Numbered from the stretch's first letter, positions 35,940 to 44,933 are shown. The stretch: 64,000 bases of DNA from an uncultured Dehalococcoidia bacterium (GCA_958296385.1 OY282494.1:2393537-2457536); one strand, 5' to 3'. Made by a program: numbers and translations. Notes: generated by a model not told the origin, from the sequence alone.

Positions 35940-36503
35940 TTATTCCGTCGCTGTTGCAGTGCTGTTGTCGTTGCGTTCGGCGCGGGTGGCTACGGCGGGG
36001 CTGGGGATAAGCACCATAGACATGGCCCGGCCTTCCATCGCGGGAGCGTGTTCCAGCCGGATGTCGTCCTTGAGTTCGTCGGCGACGCGCTTGAGGAGCG
36101 TGAGGCCGTGTTCCTGATGGACGGCTTCCCGGCCGCGGAAGCGGACGGTTAGTTTTACCTTGTCCCCGTTGCCGATGAACTGGCGCACCTTGCGGAGCTT
36201 GGCGTCGAAGTCGTGGACGCCGATGTTGGGGCGGAAACGGACTTCTTTCAGCTCGTTGCTCTTTTGGGATTTGCGGGTTTCGCGTTCCTTTTTAGAGGAA
36301 AGGTAGCGCAGTTTTCCGTAGTCCAGGAGCCGGGCAACCGGGGGGTCGGCGTTAGGCGCAACCTCGACCAGGTCGAGCTCAGAGGCCCGGGCCCTGGCCA
36401 GGGCATCAGGCATTGTCATCACGCCAAGCTGTTCGCCGTCTTCCCCAATCACCCGAACCCGCGGGACGCGTATTTGCTCGTTGACCCTGTATTGCCTGGC
36501 GAT
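35940..36503 (-). CDS. infC: Translation initiation factor IF-3 with AUC start codon
   Basis: Prevents 50S joining and proofreads initiator tRNA and start codon. Reading from the ATC at 36503 the protein begins (M)ARQYRVNEQIRVPRVRVIG, the conserved IF-3 N-terminus. It continues with LVEVAPNADPPVARLLDYGK, RFRPNIGVHDFDAKLRK, and the C-terminal domain VKLTVRFRGREAVHQEHG. GGAGG lies 7 bases before the ATC. An in-frame TAG stands at 36528-36530 and no ATG, GTG or TTG occurs between it and the ATC; the next GTG (36452) would delete the conserved N-terminus. 187 residues, normal. Rare starts in infC are known to allow IF-3 to control its own synthesis. Confidence 0.95.
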   Translation of the reverse strand: MARQYRVNEQIRVPRVRVIGEDGEQLGVMTMPDALARARASELDLVEVAPNADPPVARLLDYGKLRYLSSKKERETRKSQKSNELKEVRFRPNIGVHDFDAKLRKVRQFIGNGDKVKLTVRFRGREAVHQEHGLTLLKRVADELKDDIRLEHAPAMEGRAMSMVLIPSPAVATRAERNDNSTATATE

Positions 36504-36579
36504 GGCGACACCTCCGCTGGATTTGTGCTAACTGCCGTTGGGGTAAAGTGGTGAAACGGCAACCGATTCAGATTGGCCC

Positions 36580-36608
36580 ATTTTAGCGGCGGTTTCACAC
36601 GCAGTCAA
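36580..36608 (-). promoter_or_regulatory. Promoter of infC-rpmI-rplT
   Basis: On the minus strand TTGACT (36603-36608), 17 bases, TAAAAT (36580-36585). Start near 36573, leaving a 70-base leader before the AUC codon. Confidence 0.75.
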
Positions 36609-36647
36609 CGCATTGGGCGTCACTGCATTGGGCGGATTCAGCCGGGG

Positions 36648-37265
36648 CTAGTCATCCTCGGGTTCGTCGCCGTCATCGTCCAGGTCGTCATCGTCCTCAA
36701 AGAGGTCGGCGTCGTCATCATCCTCATCGTCGACGTCCTCGTCGTCCAGTTGGTCGGCGATGGCGGCGGCGATTATGGATAGGGAGTGGTCGTCGTCGAT
36801 GGGGGCGGTTAGCATGGGGAGGTCGGCGAGTTCCGGTTCGGGTTCTGCGGAGGGGAGGGCTTCAAAGCCGTAGAACTCATCGCCGTCGAGGATGCGGGCG
36901 AGGCCGGAGAGGGTGACGGTGATGGGGCGGATGGGGGACGACCAGCGTTCGGTTAGTTCCTGATGGAGTTCGCCCAGGGTCATGGGGTCATCGCCGTTGA
37001 GCAGCAGGGTGCGGAACAGGATTTCCTGCAAGGGCATGGCCTGCCGGATAAAGTCGTCATCGCCGGCGCAGTGGGCGCGGATTTCGGCGATGAGGGCGGC
37101 GGCGTCGTCAATCTCGGCGGGAGTTTTGCCGTAGGAGGGGCAGCCGGTGTTGAGGCGGGACAGCAGGAGGGGGATGGGCGAGCGGTTCAGGGTTTCCAGT
37201 CGCTCCAGGCTGAGGCGGTACTCCAGGCCGGACAGCCGGTTGCTGGCGGTAAAGGCGGTGGTCAT
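36648..37265 (-). CDS. Unrecognised protein with acidic C-terminal tail
   Basis: 205 residues. Residues 1-130 are globular and mostly helical, with LEYRLSLERLETLN and MTLGELHQELTERWSSPI followed by ARILDGDEFYGF; the latter part could be a small winged-helix-like module, but I do not recognise a family. Residues 165-205 are almost pure Asp/Glu (DEDVDDEDDDDADLF and on), like the tails of RNA-polymerase delta subunits, which is only an analogy. Its ATG overlaps the moeA stop as ATGA, so it is translated with moeA. Function unknown. Confidence 0.65.
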   Translation of the reverse strand: MTTAFTASNRLSGLEYRLSLERLETLNRSPIPLLLSRLNTGCPSYGKTPAEIDDAAALIAEIRAHCAGDDDFIRQAMPLQEILFRTLLLNGDDPMTLGELHQELTERWSSPIRPITVTLSGLARILDGDEFYGFEALPSAEPEPELADLPMLTAPIDDDHSLSIIAAAIADQLDDEDVDDEDDDDADLFEDDDDLDDDGDEPEDD

Positions 37266-38647
37266 AGATTAACCTCTTCGTTCCAATCAAGCATGATTAT
37301 TTTGACGGCCTGGCCGGCATCTTTGCGGGGCAGGTCGGCCGGGCAGATGGCCAGGCCGTTGGCGCGGGACAGTGAAGTGAGGATGTTGGAACCCTGGGGG
37401 CCGGTGGGGGTGGCGAACCAGGTTCCGTTGCGGCGGCCCACCTCAACGCGCGCGTACACGCGGCGGCCGTCGCTGTTAAAGATGGGGCCGGTAAGCACGC
37501 CCTCTACCGTGGGGCGGGCCAGCAGGTCGCGGCCCAGCATCCGGCGGACGGTGGGGCGGCCAAACATCTCAAAGGCCAGCAGCGCGCTGACCGGGTTGCC
37601 GGGCAAGCCGAGCAGGGGCAGCGGGCGGCCACTATCCGTTTGCAGCAGGCCAAAGGCCAGCGGCTTGGCCGGCCGCATCCGCACCGACCAGAAATTCATA
37701 TCGCCCCGCTGCTCCAGGACGTCCTTGACCATATCGTAATCGCCTTTGGAAACCCCGGCGGAGGTAACCAGCAAGTCGGCGTCGGAGGCGGCGTCGATGC
37801 AGCGGTGGAGGTCGTCCAGGTTGTCCCGGGCGATGCCGATGATGCGGGGGATGCCGCCGGCGGCGGTGACGGCGGCGGCGATGCTGCTGCTGTTGCTGTC
37901 GTAGATGTGGCCGGGGGCCAGGGCGCTGCCGACGGCGGTTAGTTCGTCGCCGGTGGACAGGACGGCAACCACCGGGCGGCGGATGACGCGGACGGCGGCC
38001 AGGCCCAGGGAGGCGATGACGCCGGCCTCGGCGGGGCGAATAACCGTGCCGGCGGGCAGGACGAGGGCGCCGGCGGCGACGTCCTCGCCGGCGGGACGCA
38101 CGTTGCTGCCGAGGGGCAGGGACTTGCGGATGGTGATTGCATCCAGCGGCGTACCGGAGCGACGGCGTTCGGTTTCGTCGGTTTCCTCGAAAGGCACCAC
38201 CGTATCGGCGCCGGGGGGCACTGGCGCGCCGGTCATGATGCGGATGGCGGCGCCGGGGGTAACGGTGTCGGTGGCAACCTGCCCGGCGGCAACGGCGGCG
38301 ATAACCGACAGCGTGGGCGGCGCGGCGCCGGCGTTGGCGATGTCGGAATGGAGCACCGCGTAGCCGTCCATAGCGGAGTTGGCCAGAGGGGGGAGGTTCA
38401 GGGGCGAGGTGATGTCGTCGGCCAGGGCCAGGCCGAGGGTTTCCAGCGTCGGCAGGGTAACGGCGTCCAGCGGGGCAAAGTGGGCCATAATGCGCTGAAA
38501 CGCCTGCTCCACCTCCAGCATATCCGCGTGGCCATGCCCATTAGCGCGGCTATGGTGATGACCGGCGTGGTCGTGGATGCTCTCGTGGTCGCCGTCGCCG
38601 TGGGCATCGTGGGCGTGGAGCTGGGGGGCTGGCCGGTGAGTGGTCAT
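37262..38647 (-). CDS. moeA: Molybdopterin molybdenumtransferase MoeA with His-rich N-terminus
   Basis: Inserts molybdenum into molybdopterin. LNLPPLANSAMDGYAV is the MoeA signature; IMTGAPVPPGADTVVPFE, VAVLSTGDEL with SNSSSIAAAV, the MoCF-domain SAGVSKGDYDMV and GLPGNPVSALLAFE follow. Before the conserved core (LEVEQAFQRIMAHFAPLD) the protein carries about 40 residues loaded with His and Asp (HAHDAHGDGDHE, HDHAGHHHS), suggesting metal binding. Start taken as ATG 38647; ATG 38521 would exclude this extension. Other molybdenum-cofactor genes are not in the window. Confidence 0.93.
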   Translation of the reverse strand: MTTHRPAPQLHAHDAHGDGDHESIHDHAGHHHSRANGHGHADMLEVEQAFQRIMAHFAPLDAVTLPTLETLGLALADDITSPLNLPPLANSAMDGYAVLHSDIANAGAAPPTLSVIAAVAAGQVATDTVTPGAAIRIMTGAPVPPGADTVVPFEETDETERRRSGTPLDAITIRKSLPLGSNVRPAGEDVAAGALVLPAGTVIRPAEAGVIASLGLAAVRVIRRPVVAVLSTGDELTAVGSALAPGHIYDSNSSSIAAAVTAAGGIPRIIGIARDNLDDLHRCIDAASDADLLVTSAGVSKGDYDMVKDVLEQRGDMNFWSVRMRPAKPLAFGLLQTDSGRPLPLLGLPGNPVSALLAFEMFGRPTVRRMLGRDLLARPTVEGVLTGPIFNSDGRRVYARVEVGRRNGTWFATPTGPQGSNILTSLSRANGLAICPADLPRKDAGQAVKIIMLDWNEEVNL

Positions 38648-38727
38648 GGGGGGGCGTCCGTAGGTGGGGATGATGGATGGGGCGTTGCAGTATCGTACCA
38701 CAGTGCGCCGGTTGTGATGCTGATTGC

Positions 38728-41259
38728 CTAGCTGCGTACCGTTGCGCCGCCTTCGCGTTCCAGGACGCGGGTCAGGCCGTTGACGGCGCGGTCGATTTCG
38801 GCGGCAGTCAAGGTGCGGTCGGGGGCGCGGAACCAGATGCGGAAGGCGAGGGAGCGGGCGCCGGCGGGCAGATTGGGGCCGTCGTACACGTCGAATAGTT
38901 CGGTTCGTTCGACCAGACGGACGCGCTGGATTAGCTGGCGCAGTTGGCCGGCCGGCACGTTGACCGGGGCCAGCAGGGCCAAATCCCGGTTGGCGGCGGG
39001 GAAACGGGACAGGGAGCGGAAACGATGCTCGGACTGGCCGGCGGCCTGGACGATTTCCAGCAGGGCAGCGAGGCGCAGCTCAAAGTAGGCTACCGGCTCC
39101 GGGCGCAGTCCGAAAGCATCCCGCACGTCGGGGTGAATCTCGCCGACGATGCCGACGGGCACCGGGGGGGCGCCGTCGGTGGAGGCGGCGATGCTGGCGT
39201 AGCGGCCGGGATGGAACATACTCTGATTGGATGCGCCGTCGTTGAATATACCGTCATTGAATATACCGTCCCCCGGCGTTGCGCCGTCGGCCGGCTCAAA
39301 AGCGGCGGCCAACCCCAGGCGGGCCAGCGCGCCGGACAGTGCGCCGGATGCGTCAAAGAAATCCATAGCGGCGGCGGGGTTGAGCCAGTTGGCGTTGTAG
39401 CGGGGGCCGGACATTACGCCGGCGGCCAGTTCCCGTTCGATGGGCAGTTCGGCGGACAACTCGCCGGCGTCCCCGGCGGCGGCTTGGGGGATGAAAGCGC
39501 GGCCTACCTCAAAGAGGCGGAAACCGCCGTCGTTGTGGGCTTGGTTGTAGGCCAGGGTGTTGAGGATGCTGGCCGACAGGGTGGGGCGCATGATGTCGTA
39601 CTCGGCGGACATGGGGTTGGACACCCGCAGCGTGGGGGCCGGGTCGTTGCCAGCTGCGCCATTGCCAGCGGTATGCAGGCGCTCCAGGTCGCTGGCGCTG
39701 AGCAGGGGGTAGCTGATGGTTTCCTCCATGCCGGCGGCGGCGAGAGCATCGCGCACGGCGTCTTTCAGGCCGGTCATCGGGTTGGCCTGGTGGTAGGGAA
39801 TGGGGGAGGAGAGCATGGTGGTGGGCACTTCGTCGTAGCCGATGATGCGGACTACTTCCTCGATGAGGTCCTCCTCGATGGCGATGTCGCTGCGCCAGTA
39901 GGGTGGGTCGGCGGCCAGCGAATCCGGGCCGGTGCGGCGGGTGGCGATGCCCAGGCTGGCCAGCACCGATTCGGCGCGGGCGATGTCCAGGTCCATGCCG
40001 AGTACCTGGCGCAGTCGCTGCTCGGTTAAGGGAACCGGGGTATCGGGCGGGCGGGCGGGGAATACGTCAATGATGCCGGCCGCCGCCGTGCCGCCGGCGG
40101 TTTGCAGAATCAGCTGGGTGGCCCGGCGCAGGGCGATGGGGGCGAGGTCGGGGCGCAAGCCTTTCTCAAAGCGCAGGCTGGCCTCAGTGCGCAGGCCCAG
40201 GCCGGTGGAGGTGCGCCGGTTGTTCAGGTCGTGGAACGTGGCGGATTCCAGCAGCATGGTGGTGGTGGCAGCGGTAATCTCGCTGTTGGCGCCGCCCATG
40301 ACGCCGCCGATGCCGATGGCTTTGGCCGGGTCTGCAATCAGCAGGTTGTCGGTGGACAGGGTGCGGGTGATGCCGTCGAGGGTGGTGAACTGCTCGCCGG
40401 CGGCGGCGCGGCGCACGACGACGTGGGCATCGGCAACGGTGTCCAGGTCAAAGGCGTGGAGGGGCTGATTGAACTCCAGCATCACGTAGTTGGTGACGTC
40501 CACCACGTTGTTGATGGGGCGCAGGCCGGCGCGGGCCAGGCGGTCTTGCAGCCAGGCGGGCGAGGGGCTGATTTGGATGCCGGAGATGACCGACGCGGTG
40601 TAGCGCTGGCACAAGTCCGGGTCGGCGATGGTTACCCTGGCCAGATTGTCCACCGGGGGGCCGGTTTCGGGGTAGGCAACGTCGGGGATGCGGACGGGCT
40701 GGCCGGTGATGGCGCCAATCTCGCGGGCGACGCCGAGGATGGACAGGCAATCGCCCCGGTTGGGCGTCAATTCCAATTCCAGGAATACGTCCCCAAGTAC
40801 GTCATCCAGCGGGACGCCGGGGGTTGCGTCAGCCGGCAGTACGATGATGCCGTCGTGTTCGTCGCTGATGCCAAGCTCGGCCTCAGAGCAAATCATTCCC
40901 TCTGAAACGACGCCCCGGATGCGGGCGGGTTTCAGTTCCTCGCGGCGTCCGTTATGCGTATTAATCAGGAAAGCGCCGGGGCGGGCAAAGCAGATATTCT
41001 GGCCGGCGGCCACGTTGGGCGCGCCGCACACCACCTCGATGGCGTCGCCATCGCCGGGGTCAACCACGCACAGGGTAAGGCTGTCGGCATCAGGATGGGG
41101 GCGGGTGGAGCGGACATAGCCGACAACGCAGTTATCCCACCCGCCACGGGTGACGACATCGCCGGCCTCAATGCCGGCCATAGTGAGCCGGTGGGCCAGC
41201 TCAGCGGCGGGCAGGGTGATGTCAACGTAATCGGAAAGCCAGGAGAAGGGGATGAGCAT
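38728..41259 (-). CDS. pheT: Phenylalanyl-tRNA synthetase beta subunit
   Basis: 843 residues, full length. The N-terminal MLIPFSWLSDYVDITLP and a tRNA-binding (EMAP-like) domain are followed by B3/B4 editing and B5 domains and the C-terminal ferredoxin-like anticodon domain (SRFPAANRDLALLAPVNVPAG). ATG at 41259 is the conserved start; a long open frame upstream is spurious. Near residue 670 the protein contains the duplicated GIFNDGIFND, from a 15-base tandem repeat (39241-39270) in the DNA. It is separated from pheS by two unrelated small genes. Confidence 0.96.
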   Translation of the reverse strand: MLIPFSWLSDYVDITLPAAELAHRLTMAGIEAGDVVTRGGWDNCVVGYVRSTRPHPDADSLTLCVVDPGDGDAIEVVCGAPNVAAGQNICFARPGAFLINTHNGRREELKPARIRGVVSEGMICSEAELGISDEHDGIIVLPADATPGVPLDDVLGDVFLELELTPNRGDCLSILGVAREIGAITGQPVRIPDVAYPETGPPVDNLARVTIADPDLCQRYTASVISGIQISPSPAWLQDRLARAGLRPINNVVDVTNYVMLEFNQPLHAFDLDTVADAHVVVRRAAAGEQFTTLDGITRTLSTDNLLIADPAKAIGIGGVMGGANSEITAATTTMLLESATFHDLNNRRTSTGLGLRTEASLRFEKGLRPDLAPIALRRATQLILQTAGGTAAAGIIDVFPARPPDTPVPLTEQRLRQVLGMDLDIARAESVLASLGIATRRTGPDSLAADPPYWRSDIAIEEDLIEEVVRIIGYDEVPTTMLSSPIPYHQANPMTGLKDAVRDALAAAGMEETISYPLLSASDLERLHTAGNGAAGNDPAPTLRVSNPMSAEYDIMRPTLSASILNTLAYNQAHNDGGFRLFEVGRAFIPQAAAGDAGELSAELPIERELAAGVMSGPRYNANWLNPAAAMDFFDASGALSGALARLGLAAAFEPADGATPGDGIFNDGIFNDGASNQSMFHPGRYASIAASTDGAPPVPVGIVGEIHPDVRDAFGLRPEPVAYFELRLAALLEIVQAAGQSEHRFRSLSRFPAANRDLALLAPVNVPAGQLRQLIQRVRLVERTELFDVYDGPNLPAGARSLAFRIWFRAPDRTLTAAEIDRAVNGLTRVLEREGGATVRS

Positions 41260-41278
41260 GGGAATTACACGCCTGCGG

Positions 41279-41980
41279 TTAATCCATAGGGGGCAGGGAG
41301 AGAAAGTCTTTGGGCAGCCAGGGGTATTTGCGCTGGTGGGGCGGGATGATGGCGACGTGGGCCCGGGAGGGGCCGCCGAGTAGTCTTGCGCCCGGCCAGT
41401 CAAGCCAGACTCCGGGAGCGACGGGGGGTTGACGGCGCAAAGCTCCGGTTTCGTCGATGAACACCGCAACGCCCACGGCGCCGGGGCTATGCGGCGTGGA
41501 TTGACTGAGGCGGTCAATGCCGGCCGACAATTGAGGCGCCATATCGGGCTGGATAATGCCCCGGGGGCCATAGCGTATGTCAGCGCAGAGCAACGGATTG
41601 CCGGATGCGTCAACGATGGTCAGGCCGGCGGGCTCGCTGGCAGTAACGTGCAAGGGCAAATCGGTAGCCGCGATATAATCCGCTGCCTTGTTCCGCACCA
41701 CATCGCGCGGTTTTTGCCCGGCGTGTTTGGCGTAGTGGTAGGCCAGCGAAACCAGTGCAGAGCCGAATATGCCAAAGGCCAGCAACTCCGGTTCCGAACC
41801 GGCACGGTAAGCATCGTCCCAAAGAATTTCCAGTCCCGTGATGTCGTCATCAGGGCTGAAGTCAACGACGAAATTATCGGCAATTTCCAGACTGCCTTCG
41901 GGAGGCAGGTCTGCGAAATATAGCATCATCGCTTCCGGTTCGCGGCTTATCTTGGGGAGGCGTTTCGATATGGTGGACAT
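41279..41980 (-). CDS. DUF2283-like protein with long C-terminal extension (antitoxin candidate)
   Basis: 233 residues. Residues about 17-58 (AMMLYFADLPPEGSLEIADN, FVVDFSPDDDITGLEILW) match the small DUF2283 pattern ending in G-I/L-E-I-L. DUF2283 proteins are usually about 70 residues and often follow DUF4258 genes as antitoxin candidates. Here about 170 extra residues follow, with no family I recognise (ending KYPWLPKDFLSLPPMD). GGAGGT is 5 bases before the ATG at 41980, and the gene overlaps the DUF4258 gene by 34 bases. Sits between pheS and pheT on the same strand. Confidence 0.68.
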   Translation of the reverse strand: MSTISKRLPKISREPEAMMLYFADLPPEGSLEIADNFVVDFSPDDDITGLEILWDDAYRAGSEPELLAFGIFGSALVSLAYHYAKHAGQKPRDVVRNKAADYIAATDLPLHVTASEPAGLTIVDASGNPLLCADIRYGPRGIIQPDMAPQLSAGIDRLSQSTPHSPGAVGVAVFIDETGALRRQPPVAPGVWLDWPGARLLGGPSRAHVAIIPPHQRKYPWLPKDFLSLPPMD

Positions 41981-42207
41981 ACAAACCTCCGGTCGGGATG
42001 AATGGTAATGACGAAGTTGCGCTGCTCGATGCGTACTACTACCCGGAACGAAAGTCGTCGTCCGGGTATGCAACGATAGAAGCGGATGCGGTCGGGTTCA
42101 GGGTCGGGTTCAATCCGGTCTGGATCGGACAGACAAAGTTCGACCCATTCCTCCAATATCCCGTATTTGACCATCCGCTCCCGCGCGTGCCTACTGTATT
42201 CAATCAT
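41947..42207 (-). CDS. DUF4258-like small protein (toxin candidate)
   Basis: 86 residues. YSRHARERMVKYGILEEWVE is the family start (H-A-x-x-R-M-x-x-x-G-I). RFYRCIPGRRLSFRVVVRIE and VITIHPDR give the core beta strands and the final conserved basic residues. Relatives have an RNase-like BrnT/RelE-type fold and are commonly listed as toxins of type II systems. It begins 20 bases after pheS and overlaps the DUF2283-like gene. Toxicity is inference only. Confidence 0.78.
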   Translation of the reverse strand: MIEYSRHARERMVKYGILEEWVELCLSDPDRIEPDPEPDRIRFYRCIPGRRLSFRVVVRIEQRNFVITIHPDRRFVCPPYRNASPR

Positions 42208-42227
42208 AACAGAACAAAGCCGAGGGG

Positions 42228-43298
42228 TTAGAATTGGCGGAGGAATCTTACGTCGTTGCTGTAGAAGTGGCGGATGTCGTCGATGCCGTATTTGAGCATG
42301 CCGATGCGTTCCGGGCCCATGCCGAAGGCGAAGCCGGTGTAGCGTTGGGGGTCGTAGCCTACGCCGGCCAGCACTTTGGGGTGCACCATGCCGGCGCCCA
42401 TAATTTCAATCCAGTCCTCATCGCGGTTGATGGGGCGCTGGCCGGTGGTTGGGTCGCGGAAGTTGGATATGGACATATCTACGCCGGGCTCCACGAAGGG
42501 GAAGTAGTCGCAGCGGAAGCGAATCTGACGGTCGTCGCCGAACACGCGGCGGGCGAATTCGTAGAGGGTGCCTTTCAGGTCGGCAAAGGTAATGCCCTCG
42601 GCAACGGCCAGTCCCTCAATCTGGTAGAAGTGCCATTCGTGGGTCGCGTCGGTGGCCTCGTAGCGGTAGCACTTGCCGGGCACAATCACGCGCACCGGCG
42701 GTTCCTGGGCCTCCATCACGCGGGCTTGCATGGGGGAGGTGTGCGTGCGCAGGAGCATGGGCTGCTGGCCTTGCTCGTTGCGGTAGTCAATCCACAGGGA
42801 GTTCCACATATCGCGGGCGGGATGGCCGGCGGGGATGTTGAGCATCTCAAAGTTGTAGTGGTCAAGCTCGACCTCGGGGCCCTCGACGACGCTGAAGCCC
42901 ATGGCCATAAAGGCGCTGCAAATCTCGCGGACAATCTGCGTGGTGGGATGCAGGCGGCCGGCGATTACCGGGCGGCCGGGGAGGGTGACGTCAAGACGCC
43001 CGCTGGCTTCCAGGGCGGCTTGCGCGAGTTCGCGGGTGCGGCGGGCCAGGGCCTCCTCCAGAGTGGACTTGGCCTGATTGGCCCGGGCGCCTACGGCGCG
43101 GCGCAAGTCGGGGTCAAGGCCGGACAGGCCCCGCAGCAGCATCGTTAGCTGGCCCCGGCGGCCCAGGTAGGAAACGCGCCAATCCTCGGCGGCCGGCGCA
43201 TCTGAAACGGCGTCCAGCTCACCCAGGGCGGCCTGAGTCATAGCGTCAACGGATTCGGGGGTGGGGGACTGGTTATCGGGAGCAGACACGGCAAACAT
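42228..43298 (-). CDS. pheS: Phenylalanyl-tRNA synthetase alpha subunit
   Basis: 356 residues, normal. Class II motif 2 region GKCYRYEATDATHEWHFYQI, motif 3 region GMGPERIGMLKYGIDDIR, and the N-terminal coiled coil followed by GRLHPTTQIVREICSAF. ATG 43298 (MFAVSAPDNQ) is used; no strong ribosome site is visible. A TTGACC-17-TATAAT promoter precedes it. It forms a transcription unit with the DUF4258/DUF2283 pair and pheT. Confidence 0.96.
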   Translation of the reverse strand: MFAVSAPDNQSPTPESVDAMTQAALGELDAVSDAPAAEDWRVSYLGRRGQLTMLLRGLSGLDPDLRRAVGARANQAKSTLEEALARRTRELAQAALEASGRLDVTLPGRPVIAGRLHPTTQIVREICSAFMAMGFSVVEGPEVELDHYNFEMLNIPAGHPARDMWNSLWIDYRNEQGQQPMLLRTHTSPMQARVMEAQEPPVRVIVPGKCYRYEATDATHEWHFYQIEGLAVAEGITFADLKGTLYEFARRVFGDDRQIRFRCDYFPFVEPGVDMSISNFRDPTTGQRPINRDEDWIEIMGAGMVHPKVLAGVGYDPQRYTGFAFGMGPERIGMLKYGIDDIRHFYSNDVRFLRQF

Positions 43299-43373
43299 CA
43301 AAGCGATTGAGTTAATCAAACAGACGGGCCGGACGCCAACGAGTGAACGCCAACGCCAACCCGAACGCACAAA

Positions 43374-43402
43374 ATTATAGGGGGGCAAGCCTGACGGGTC
43401 AA
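43374..43402 (-). promoter_or_regulatory. Strong promoter of the pheS operon
   Basis: TTGACC (43397-43402), 17 bases, TATAAT (43374-43379) on the minus strand; start near 43367, leader about 69 bases. Confidence 0.8.
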
Positions 43403-43430
43403 GGAAACGGCGCTGCTATGGCAGCGGGAT

Positions 43431-43458
43431 TCTGCGCTGCGTTTAGTCAGGATGACAG
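43431..43458. repeat. Decayed half of the palindromic repeat
   Basis: GATTCTGCGCTGCG followed by TCAGGATGACA resembles the right arm of the palindrome with several changes; it lies in the gap between divergent pheS and an MFS gene. Confidence 0.5.
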
Positions 43459-43547
43459 GGGGGCAGAATGACCGGGGGGGCATACGGAATGACGGTGGCA
43501 GGGGTGTATAATCGGCGAATGTTGTCGTTGCGGCCCACATACCGGGG

Positions 43548-44903
43548 ATGGGCAATCGGGCCGGGTTTATTCGGGCCGGGTTTATGTTGAGGGGCGCGCG
43601 TTCCAGGCTGCATTACGGCTGGGTGATTTTTGTGCTGTCGCTGGGGAACATGACGGTTGAGGGCGGCACCAAGAATAGCGAGGCGGTGTTTTTTAATGCC
43701 TTGCGCGAGGCCTTTGGACGCAGCGCCACCTATACCGCGCTGGTGTTCTCGCTGGCCGGGCTGGTGGGCGCGGTGGCGGCGCCGGCGCTGGGCGTGCTGC
43801 TGGATAGGTGGGGGGCGCGGACGCTGCTGCCGCTGGCGGGGCTGTTCATCCTGCTGGGCTGGCTGGCGTCCAGCTTTGCGTCGGATTTGTGGCAGCTGCT
43901 CATCTTTTACAGCGTGTTTGCCGGCATCGGGCAGACGACTATCTCATCGTTCTCGATGACGGCAACGCTGGCGCCGTGGTTTCCGGAATCGCGGGGGCGG
44001 ATGCTGGGGCTGGCGGATTCGGGGAACCCCGTCGGGCAGGCCATCTTTGCGCCGCTGGCCGCCGTGCTGACCGCCGCCCTGGGCTGGCGGGGGGCGTATC
44101 GCTGCTTTGCGGTTATATTCTTTTGCCTGATTGTCATACCCAACGGACTGCTGCAACGACGGGCGCCGTCGCCGGAAAGGGTAGCGGAAAGGGCAACCGG
44201 GACGCTGGAACCTGTGACGCCGGAACCCGCAGGGCGGTCGCCGGCCGTACCGGCCAGCCCTACACCGGGCGCGCGGGCGGGACGGCCGGCGTCGTTGGGC
44301 GGCGTGGTGGTGCAGCCGGCGATGTGGCTGCTGGTGCTGACGCGCATCACGGGTTCCATCGGCACGCAGCTGGTGCGGGTGCACGTGGTTACGTTTTTTG
44401 TGCTGGCCGGCTACACCCCGCTGGCGGCGGCGTCCACGATGGGCGCGGTGGGCGTGGTGAGCGTGTTCGCCCGTCCGCTGGTGGGCATTGCCTCAGACCG
44501 CTGGGGGCGGGAGCTGGTGTTCACCATCGGGATGCTGATGACGGTGGTAGCGGTGCTGCTGATTGTGTGGCTGGGCGACGGCACCTACCTGCCGCTGGTG
44601 ATATTCGTCGCGCTGGCCGGCATCAGCGACGGCATCAGCGGGCTGATAATCGGGGCCAAGGCCGCCGATCTGTTCCCGCAGGAGTCGCTGGGCACGGTGA
44701 TGGGGTTCGTGGAGATGGGGCGGGGGGCGGCAATCTTTCTGGGGCCGGTCATCGGAGGGGTGATGTTTGACTGGCAGGGGGATTACGCGCTGGCGTTTGT
44801 CGTATCGGCGGCGTTCTCCTTTGCGTCCATCTGCACGGCGTGGGGGGCGCATTACATCGGACGGCTGAGCAACGCACGACGGGCGCGGCTGGCGGCGTCG
44901 TAG
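43548..44903 (+). CDS. MFS permease
   Basis: 451 residues, about 12 membrane segments. HYGWVIFVLSLGNMTVEGG is the first helix, typical of monocarboxylate/oxalate-formate-like MFS proteins. GVLLDRWGARTLLPLAG is the loop 2-3 signature, and GIASDRWGRELVF its counterpart in the second half. A Pro/Ala-rich central loop (residues about 210-250) separates the two six-helix bundles. The start may be 43548 or 43584. A TATAAT at 43507-43512 is a likely -10. Substrate unknown. Confidence 0.83.
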   Translation: MGNRAGFIRAGFMLRGARSRLHYGWVIFVLSLGNMTVEGGTKNSEAVFFNALREAFGRSATYTALVFSLAGLVGAVAAPALGVLLDRWGARTLLPLAGLFILLGWLASSFASDLWQLLIFYSVFAGIGQTTISSFSMTATLAPWFPESRGRMLGLADSGNPVGQAIFAPLAAVLTAALGWRGAYRCFAVIFFCLIVIPNGLLQRRAPSPERVAERATGTLEPVTPEPAGRSPAVPASPTPGARAGRPASLGGVVVQPAMWLLVLTRITGSIGTQLVRVHVVTFFVLAGYTPLAAASTMGAVGVVSVFARPLVGIASDRWGRELVFTIGMLMTVVAVLLIVWLGDGTYLPLVIFVALAGISDGISGLIIGAKAADLFPQESLGTVMGFVEMGRGAAIFLGPVIGGVMFDWQGDYALAFVVSAAFSFASICTAWGAHYIGRLSNARRARLAAS

Positions 44904-44933
44904 CGATGGCCGGCCGGGCGCGTTTTGGCCTGC

